Source: Bacteroidota bacterium (lineage in GTDB: Bacteria; Bacteroidota; Bacteroidia; Bacteroidales; VadinHA17). Taken from it: DNA of 12,521 nucleotides. A program made the position numbers and the translations under genes. The stretch is taken from contig DAOVLD010000026.1 of assembly GCA_030631445.1 (NCBI GenBank), forward strand, positions 1 to 12,521. Direction: 5' to 3'. The first letter of the stretch is position 1; each line of letters begins with the position of its first letter. The notes under the pieces are model-generated. The model worked only from the letters and a program-made list of their open reading frames with translations, was not told the DNA's origin and searched no databases. Of this stretch, positions 6,760-12,521 are shown piece by piece.

Positions 6760-9603
6760 ATGAGATTAAATGCAAGTAAAAAGACACCTGACAGCCGGCA
6801 AACGGGAAAGAAAACAGAAGTAATTGAGATAAAAGGAGCACGAGTACATAATTTGAAAAATTTTGATCTTTCTATCTCGAGAGACAAATTTATAGTTATC
6901 ACAGGCTTATCCGGTTCAGGAAAATCATCACTGGCTTTTGACACTCTTTATGCTGAAGGACAGCGTAGGTACGTTGAGAGTTTATCCTCATATGCCAGGC
7001 AGTTTCTTGGAAGAATGAGTAAACCCGAGGTTGATTACATCAAAGGAATCCCCCCGGCAGTTGCAATACAACAGAAGATAAACTCTCATAGTCCCAGGTC
7101 AACCGTAGGAACTACAACAGAGATTTATGATTACCTCAAATTATTGTACGCCAGGATTGGAAAAACCTACTCACCTGGTTCAAACAAAATTGTAAAGCGA
7201 CACCAGGTTAAAGATGTAGCAGATTTTCTTTTTTCATTTCCTGAAAAAACCAAAGCTTTCATTCTGGCTCCACTTTACATAGATAAGAAATTTGGAATAC
7301 CGGAATATTTAGAGTACTTAAAAAAGCTTGGATTTACAAGAATAAAAACAGGCAACCAGATAAAAAAGATAGATGAATTAATAAACAAATTAACAGAACC
7401 GGAGGAATTAGAGCACGCAAAAATTGTTATTGACCGGATAATAGTAATCAACGATACTGATACTGCAGGGCAGATTGATGATTCGATTCAGACAGCATTC
7501 CAGATTGGAAAGGGATACTGTGAAATTGAAGTATTTAGTGGAGACAAAGTTATTGATGAAGTTTTTTCTAATAGGTTTGAAATTGATGGAATTGAATTTG
7601 AAGAACCAACTGTTCATATGTTTAATTTCAACAATCCTGTTGGAGCATGTCCGGTATGCGGGGGGTATGGAAGGATCATCGGTATTGACGAAAACCTTGT
7701 CATCCCAAATAAAGCATTATCGGTTTATGAGGATGCTATTGTTTGCTGGAAGGGGGATAAACTAAAAAAGTGGAAAGAACGACTTATTCTATATGCTGAC
7801 AAATTCAATTTCCCAATACATAAACCATATTTTGAATTAAGTCCTGATCAGAAGGATTTACTCTGGAATGGAAATCGATACTTTAAAGGGTTAAATACAT
7901 TTTTTGATTATCTGGAGGAAAAAAAATACAAAATTCAATACAGGGTTTTACTTTCAAGGTACAGGGGCAAAACTATTTGTCAGGAATGCAAAGGGAAACG
8001 CCTGAAAAAGGAAGCTTCCTATGTAAAAGTGGGAGGGAAATCAATTCAGTACCTTGTTGACATGCCTGTAGATAAGCTTTATGCCTTTTTCAAAGAGATA
8101 AAAATTTCCTCACATCAGCAGGAAATTGCCAAAAGACTTTTAATTGAAATTAGTAACCGGTTAGAATTCCTAGTAAATGTGGGGTTAGGTTATCTGACAT
8201 TAAACAGGTTATCCTCAACCCTATCAGGGGGTGAATCTCAGCGGATAAATCTCGCAACATCACTGGGAAGTAACCTTGTAGGCTCGTTGTATATCCTTGA
8301 TGAACCATCAATAGGCTTGCATCCCCGCGACACTTCAAAGCTGATCGATGTTCTCAAACACCTGAAAAAACTCGGGAACACTGTTCTTGTTGTTGAGCAT
8401 GACGAAGAGATAATCCGGGCAGCTGATGAAATAATTGATATCGGACCAAAAGCAGGAAGATTAGGTGGTGAAGTTGTATTCCATGGAACCAACAAAGCAC
8501 TTTACAATAAAAAGAACAGTTTGACAGCCAGATATTTAACCGGAGAAATGCAAATTCCTGTTCCCACGATAAGAAGAAAATGGCATAATTCTATAGAAAT
8601 TAAAGGTGCGAGGGAAAATAATCTGAGGAATCTTACAATTAAATTTCCTTTAAATAATTTAACAGTCATCACCGGAGTAAGTGGGTCAGGAAAATCTTCG
8701 CTCGTGGGATCAGTTTTATATCCCGCTCTTTCACGACATCTCAATGAGTATGGCAAACAACCCGGCGAATTTGATCAGTTAACAGTAGATACATCCTTTT
8801 TGGGTTCTGTTGAATTTATAGATCAAAACCCAATAGGAAGGTCCTCCCGCTCAAATCCTGTTACATATCTGAAAGCATATGATGAGATAAGAAAACTATA
8901 TGCGGAACAACAATTATCAAAATATAATCATTTCAGTCCTTCACATTTCTCGTTCAATGTTAATGGCGGAAGATGTGATGAGTGCCAGGGTGAAGGGATT
9001 ATTAAGGTTGAAATGCAATTTATGGCTGATGTTGAACTAGTTTGTGAAAACTGCGGAGGAAAAAGGTTTAAGAAAGAAATACTTGATGTCAGATACAGGG
9101 GTAAGAATATCCACAATATCTTAGAACAAACTGTAAACGAAGCTATTGATTTCTTTAGCTCGGGGGAAGATTCCCTGGAAAAGAGAATAGTTGAAAAATT
9201 AAGACCTTTATCAGATGTTGGGTTAGGTTATATAAAATTAGGTCAGGCATCAAGCACTCTAAGTGGAGGTGAAAGTCAACGGGTTAAGCTTGCCTCATAT
9301 TTAGGCAAAGAGAGAAGTATCAGTCCTTCTGTATTTATTTTTGACGAACCTACTACCGGTTTGCATTTCCATGATATAAGGAAGTTACTTGATTCATTCA
9401 ATGCCCTTATAGAAAGAGGGCATTCAATTTTAATAATTGAGCACAATCTTGAGGTAATAAAATGTGCAGACTGGGTTATTGATCTGGGACCCGGCGGTGG
9501 TGAACAGGGGGGTAACCTGATTTTTGAAGGAACTCCTGAGGAGCTTATTAAATGCGACAAATCTTACACCGGAAAATATTTACGACCAAAACTCAGAACA
9601 TAG
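6760..9603 (+). CDS. uvrA: Excinuclease ABC subunit UvrA
   Basis: UvrA is the dimeric ABC-type ATPase that scans DNA for lesions and loads UvrB in nucleotide excision repair. The 947 residues contain both ATPase halves. The first has Walker [10 protein letters not shown] (49-57), signature LSGGESQ (488-494) and Walker B LYILDEP (510-516). The second has Walker [10 protein letters not shown] (639-647), signature LSGGESQ (834-840) and Walker B VFIFDEP (858-864). The C-terminal zinc module is complete (C739, C742, C762, C765). The first module keeps only CPVC (297-300); the upstream CxxC seen in E. coli UvrA is missing. Another CxxC pair is at C407/C410. The start at 6760 leaves about 20 residues before the usual [13 protein letters not shown]. 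The gene is monocistronic and ends in a strong terminator. Confidence 0.98.
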   Translation: MRLNASKKTPDSRQTGKKTEVIEIKGARVHNLKNFDLSISRDKFIVITGLSGSGKSSLAFDTLYAEGQRRYVESLSSYARQFLGRMSKPEVDYIKGIPPAVAIQQKINSHSPRSTVGTTTEIYDYLKLLYARIGKTYSPGSNKIVKRHQVKDVADFLFSFPEKTKAFILAPLYIDKKFGIPEYLEYLKKLGFTRIKTGNQIKKIDELINKLTEPEELEHAKIVIDRIIVINDTDTAGQIDDSIQTAFQIGKGYCEIEVFSGDKVIDEVFSNRFEIDGIEFEEPTVHMFNFNNPVGACPVCGGYGRIIGIDENLVIPNKALSVYEDAIVCWKGDKLKKWKERLILYADKFNFPIHKPYFELSPDQKDLLWNGNRYFKGLNTFFDYLEEKKYKIQYRVLLSRYRGKTICQECKGKRLKKEASYVKVGGKSIQYLVDMPVDKLYAFFKEIKISSHQQEIAKRLLIEISNRLEFLVNVGLGYLTLNRLSSTLSGGESQRINLATSLGSNLVGSLYILDEPSIGLHPRDTSKLIDVLKHLKKLGNTVLVVEHDEEIIRAADEIIDIGPKAGRLGGEVVFHGTNKALYNKKNSLTARYLTGEMQIPVPTIRRKWHNSIEIKGARENNLRNLTIKFPLNNLTVITGVSGSGKSSLVGSVLYPALSRHLNEYGKQPGEFDQLTVDTSFLGSVEFIDQNPIGRSSRSNPVTYLKAYDEIRKLYAEQQLSKYNHFSPSHFSFNVNGGRCDECQGEGIIKVEMQFMADVELVCENCGGKRFKKEILDVRYRGKNIHNILEQTVNEAIDFFSSGEDSLEKRIVEKLRPLSDVGLGYIKLGQASSTLSGGESQRVKLASYLGKERSISPSVFIFDEPTTGLHFHDIRKLLDSFNALIERGHSILIIEHNLEVIKCADWVIDLGPGGGEQGGNLIFEGTPEELIKCDKSYTGKYLRPKLRT

Positions 9604-9634
9604 ATTAATGAATTCTTATGTTGGCTTATATAAA

Positions 9635-9664
9635 AAAACCACCTTTTTTTCAGAAGGTGGTTTT
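9635..9664. terminator. Bidirectional intrinsic terminator between uvrA and the convergent secreted-protein gene
   Basis: An 11-base perfect stem, AAAACCACCTT (9635-9645) paired with AAGGTGGTTTT (9654-9664), encloses an 8-base loop. The plus strand continues with a T-rich tail (TTTTCTTTTATATTTTT), and the minus strand also ends in T-rich sequence. It can therefore stop transcription of uvrA from the left and of the lipoprotein/secreted pair from the right, 32 and 20 bases after their stop codons. Confidence 0.9.
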
Positions 9665-9683
9665 CTTTTATATTTTTGAATAG

Positions 9684-10124
9684 TTACTTAACCTTAAAAC
9701 CAAACATAATTGCTACGCAACCACTTTCCGGTTCTTCGGTTTCATCCCCTGCTTTCAATACCTTAACCACTAATTTAAGTTGCTGACTTGAATCAAGTTT
9801 AAAGTCCCAAACATTAGTATAGTCGTCAATCCGGTTATTGTACAATTCATTTCTATGCGCATCCACAATTTTGAATTCAATATTTGGCAGGCCAACAGAT
9901 CCACAAATTGCTATCCTGTATTCCTGATCAGAATAAAAAGTTTTATAAAGTTCTGCTTCTTCCCCTTCGGTCAGTATAGCAGCATGATAATTCCCATCAT
10001 GTATAAACGGGCTAAGTTCAGCTTTACATATTTTTTTCGCAAAACCTTTGCACTGTGACTTACCTGATTGAGGAAACGCAAATAATAATGCAATAATAAT
10101 AAAAACAAACAAACTCCTTTTCAT
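9684..10124 (-). CDS. Small secreted protein of unknown function
   Basis: A 146-residue protein with a clear N-terminal signal peptide: basic MKRS, a hydrophobic core (LFVFIIIALLFAF), then PQSGKSQC. There is no lipobox, so type I cleavage is expected, most simply between S23 and Q24, leaving glutamine first as is common in Bacteroidota exported proteins. The mature part (about 120 residues) is predicted mainly beta from its alternating pattern. It contains an acidic turn EGEEAELYKTFYSDQEYRIAI and ends GCVAIMFGFKVK. The shape recalls small beta-sandwich domains of the PPC type, but no diagnostic motif settles this. Cysteines at 25, 32, 75 and 136 could form periplasmic disulfides. It starts 15 bases after the lipoprotein gene's stop on the same strand, so it is probably the second gene of an operon. 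I do not recognise a characterised homologue. Confidence 0.82.
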   Translation of the reverse strand: MKRSLFVFIIIALLFAFPQSGKSQCKGFAKKICKAELSPFIHDGNYHAAILTEGEEAELYKTFYSDQEYRIAICGSVGLPNIEFKIVDAHRNELYNNRIDDYTNVWDFKLDSSQQLKLVVKVLKAGDETEEPESGCVAIMFGFKVK

Positions 10125-10139
10125 AACATTGAAGATTTT

Positions 10140-11063
10140 TTAAAGAATATAAGATTCCCGAAGTGACTCAACTTTTGCACTAAGTTCAGCAAAAAGTTCA
10201 AGTGTGAAATTATTTTTTGTTTCAGATTCAAGTGTTGCAACTTGAGTTTCTTCATCAAATGATACATTTATTTTCGAAGTAGTAACACTGATTTTTTCAT
10301 AAATAGCTTTCAACTCATTCATGTCATCAAGAATAGCAGCCACATCAGGATTACTTTTTTGGTCCTCAAGTAATTTCATCACGATATTAAGTGATAATTT
10401 CTGATCTACGATCCTCGTCACCAGTTTATTCCCTTCGAAAGAATCCTTATCAACAAGTTTAGTAGCAAGATATAATCCCTCGACCCAACCACCAACAAGC
10501 ATAATTGAAGAAATAGCTTGTCTGTTATTCTCCTGCAAGTATGAACTGGAGTTCATGAAAGTTTCAGAAACAATATCCATGATCATCTCCCTGTTGTTCA
10601 CATTCTCTTCAAGTCTTTCAAGAGTTTCCTCACTAATTGCATCAAGGATCCCAAGTCCGTCTGCCATTTTTTTAGCTGCAGACATATAAGAAATTGAAGT
10701 TTGAGTTTGGTCGAAAAGGCTGGCAAAACTTAAATCACAGGTATAAATTCCAAGATTAAGAGCCATACTGCGATTTGTAGTATAATTACCCACATTATCA
10801 ATGGAGTTAAGAAGGTCTTCATTATATGCAGCGCCGGCAGACTTAACCAACATAGCTGTCTCAAGGGGAGAAGGCATAGCATAAAAAATCTGTTTTGCCT
10901 GATTGATATTATCAAAGAGGGACTCATCAATTTCTGTCATATCTATATCAAACTCCGGTTCCTTATCCCCCTTCCCGTCCGACTTACAACCAATGACTAA
11001 AGCGCTAATAATAATTAGCATGAATGTCATTGAAAATTTAAACCGATAAAAGTTGTTAGCCAT
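10140..11063 (-). CDS. Putative lipoprotein of unknown function
   Basis: 307 residues with a type II signal peptide: MANNFYRFKFS, a hydrophobic stretch (MTFMLIIISALVIG), and lipobox VIGC with the lipidated cysteine at residue 26. The residues after it (KSDGKGDKEPEFDIDMTEIDE) are strongly acidic, which in Bacteroidota can accompany export to the cell surface; surface exposure here is inference. The rest is largely helical: AMPSPLETAMLVKSAGA, a central YTCDLSFASLFDQTQTSISYMSAAKKMADGLG stretch split by short turns, and a C-terminal helical end LELFAELSAKVESLRE. No enzyme motif is visible. The start is supported by the signal peptide geometry. The gene has 183 bases of upstream intergenic DNA with a possible promoter and is followed after 15 bases by the secreted-protein gene, suggesting joint expression and perhaps joint function in the envelope. 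Confidence 0.85.
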   Translation of the reverse strand: MANNFYRFKFSMTFMLIIISALVIGCKSDGKGDKEPEFDIDMTEIDESLFDNINQAKQIFYAMPSPLETAMLVKSAGAAYNEDLLNSIDNVGNYTTNRSMALNLGIYTCDLSFASLFDQTQTSISYMSAAKKMADGLGILDAISEETLERLEENVNNREMIMDIVSETFMNSSSYLQENNRQAISSIMLVGGWVEGLYLATKLVDKDSFEGNKLVTRIVDQKLSLNIVMKLLEDQKSNPDVAAILDDMNELKAIYEKISVTTSKINVSFDEETQVATLESETKNNFTLELFAELSAKVESLRESYIL

Positions 11064-11111
11064 AATTATTTGATTTAAAGGATTATTTAAACTATTTCAT
11101 CATACTGAAAG

Positions 11112-11141
11112 TAAAATTAATATTTTTTTTCTAAATACAAA
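11112..11141 (-). promoter_or_regulatory. Possible promoter of the lipoprotein/secreted-protein operon
   Basis: On the minus strand, TTTG (11138-11141) is followed after 18 bases by TAATTTTA (11112-11119), a one-mismatch version of the Bacteroidota -33/-7 pair. Transcription would begin near 11106, about 43 bases before the ATG at 11063. The surrounding 11064-11246 is very AT-rich and otherwise shows nothing I can name, so a chance match is possible. Confidence 0.35.
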
Positions 11142-11246
11142 ATCTGATTTGTTTATGATTTTATTAATTCATTTATTTAAACGTATCGGAATTTTAAAAT
11201 TGTTTATTGATTTACAACAAGTTATGTGCATTTTATAAAAATTATC

Positions 11247-12494
11247 TTATAAAAGGCTATGAATTATCAATCCACTTCTGAGTTTTGGTTCGAACCATGT
11301 AGTTTTGGGTGGCATAATATTACCCGTATCCGCAATTCTGATTAATTGTTTCATAGAAACAGGAAACAAAGCAAAAGCAATTTTCATTTCCCCTGAATCA
11401 ACCCGTTTTTTCAGCCCTTCTAACCCACGGATTCCACCAACAAAATCAATCCGTTCTGATCTTCTCAGATCTTTGATATCAAGAACCGGATCCAATACCT
11501 GTTTTGTAAGTATTGTTACATCCAATGCTCCTACCGGGTCGTTATCATCGTAGAAATTCTCATTCGCAGTAAGTGAGTACCATTTCCATTCCAGGTACAT
11601 TGAAAAGTTATGCAGTTTATCTGGTTTATAGATATCTGTTCCTTTTTCTTCAATACTAAATCCCTTTTCAAGTTTCTTAAGGAATTCCTCCGGTGTAAGT
11701 CCATTCATATCCCTGACTACTCTGTTATAATCAATTATTGTAAGCTGGTTATGAGGAAAATGGACAGCCAGAAAAAAGTTATATTCTTCATCACCAATAA
11801 AGTTTGGATTATTTTTTCTCTTCTCCACACCCACCCTGGCTGCAGCGGCTGTACGATGATGGCCATCAGCCACGTAAGTATAAGGGATTTCTTTAAAAAG
11901 TAAAACAATTCGTTTAGTCACCTCATCATCTTTTACCACCCAGAAATGGTGACTAATACCATCATCAGCAACAAAATCATATTCAGGAACATTTGAATCA
12001 GCATATTCTATAACCAGGCTATCCAATTCTAAGTGAGCCGGATAAGAAAAGAAAACCGGTTCGATGTTTGCATTATTAACCCGCACATGCTTCATGCGAT
12101 CTTCTTCTTTGTCTGGTCTGGTGAGTTCATGTTTCCGTATTACACCATTAAGATAATCATCAACAGAAGCTCCTCCAACAACACCATATTGTGTTTTGCC
12201 ATGCATTGTTTGGGCATATATATAAATATGATCTTTACTATCCTGAACCAACCATCCATTTTGCATGAATTTATTATAGTTTTCTTTAGCCTTATTATAG
12301 ACTATATTACTATGTATATCCACATCCTGTTCAAGATCAATTTCAGGTTTAATAATATGAAGCAAGCTATATTCATTACCTTTAGCTTCCTCTCTCGCTT
12401 CCTGCGAATTTAAAACATCATAAGGACGGGAGGCTATTTTTTCAGCAATTTCTCTGGTTGGCCTGATCCCTTTAAATGGTTTAAGTACTGCCAT
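11247..12494 (-). CDS. DUF1015 family protein
   Basis: A 415-residue cytoplasmic protein matching the DUF1015 family in length and landmarks. It begins MAVLKPFKGIRPTREIAEKIASRPYDVL, the characteristic opening, and has NEYSLLHIIKPE near residue 41, RKHELTRPDKEEDRMKH near 120-136, and the family's most conserved motif YVADGHHRTAAA with D210, G211, H212, H213 and R214. The C-terminal part includes RIDFVGGIRG and a terminal MPPKTTWFEPKLRSGL stretch typical of the family. The biochemical role is not settled to my knowledge. The GHHR motif resembles that of the ParB/sulfiredoxin-like fold, which includes free-serine kinases. In Bacteroidota this gene is often found near serine biosynthesis genes; the upstream neighbour is outside the window, so I cannot confirm that here. 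The start is 27 bases from the window edge. No clear terminator follows. Confidence 0.93.
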   Translation of the reverse strand: MAVLKPFKGIRPTREIAEKIASRPYDVLNSQEAREEAKGNEYSLLHIIKPEIDLEQDVDIHSNIVYNKAKENYNKFMQNGWLVQDSKDHIYIYAQTMHGKTQYGVVGGASVDDYLNGVIRKHELTRPDKEEDRMKHVRVNNANIEPVFFSYPAHLELDSLVIEYADSNVPEYDFVADDGISHHFWVVKDDEVTKRIVLLFKEIPYTYVADGHHRTAAAARVGVEKRKNNPNFIGDEEYNFFLAVHFPHNQLTIIDYNRVVRDMNGLTPEEFLKKLEKGFSIEEKGTDIYKPDKLHNFSMYLEWKWYSLTANENFYDDNDPVGALDVTILTKQVLDPVLDIKDLRRSERIDFVGGIRGLEGLKKRVDSGEMKIAFALFPVSMKQLIRIADTGNIMPPKTTWFEPKLRSGLIIHSLL

Positions 12495-12521
12495 AATTTT
12501 ATAATTTATATAACCGAAAAA

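Noticed and set aside
12033..12413. Plus-strand ORF of 126 codons opposite the DUF1015 gene
   Set aside because: It is antisense to a well-supported conserved gene and has low-complexity Ile/Phe-rich content typical of a shadow frame.

Overview
This window looks like chromosomal DNA from a member of the Bacteroidota, probably Bacteroidales/Marinilabiliales-like. The basis is AT-rich DNA, two good matches to the Bacteroidota promoter -7 element (TAnnTTTG), few Shine-Dalgarno sequences, a UvrA of the shorter Bacteroidota type, a DUF1015 protein, and a very long beta-rich protein of a kind I associate with this phylum. I see no prophage, CRISPR array, insertion sequence, rRNA or tRNA.

Layout from left to right. 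Positions 2-3919 (+) encode most of a very long, probably envelope-located protein of unknown function, cut by the left edge. It converges with almost no gap on a YfcE/MJ0936-type metallophosphoesterase (3923-4429, -). A divergent intergenic region then leads to rsmE (4580-5281, +), a 16S rRNA uridine methyltransferase. Positions 5282-6007 are a roughly 730-base patchwork of hairpins, short tandem repeats and polypurine/polypyrimidine runs. In the middle lies one possible small gene (5588-5773, -), bracketed by an imperfect 20-base inverted repeat. Next is an ECF sigma factor gene (6008-6595, -) with an unusually strong Shine-Dalgarno sequence and no recognisable anti-sigma gene beside it. It diverges from uvrA (6760-9603, +), the DNA-damage recognition ATPase of nucleotide excision repair. 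A bidirectional intrinsic terminator (9635-9664) separates uvrA from a convergent pair of exported proteins: a lipoprotein (10140-11063, -) and a small secreted protein (9684-10124, -), 15 bases apart and probably one operon. The window ends with a DUF1015 protein (11247-12494, -).

Most genes are housekeeping or conserved Bacteroidota genes in short transcription units. I found no clear new defence or mobile system. The points most worth a second look are the repeat mosaic around the small ORF, the orphan sigma factor with its atypical ribosome binding site, the helical winged-helix-like segment inside the giant beta-rich protein, the UvrA lacking half of its first zinc module, the unnamed lipoprotein/secreted pair, and the ParB/sulfiredoxin-like GHHR motif in the DUF1015 protein.
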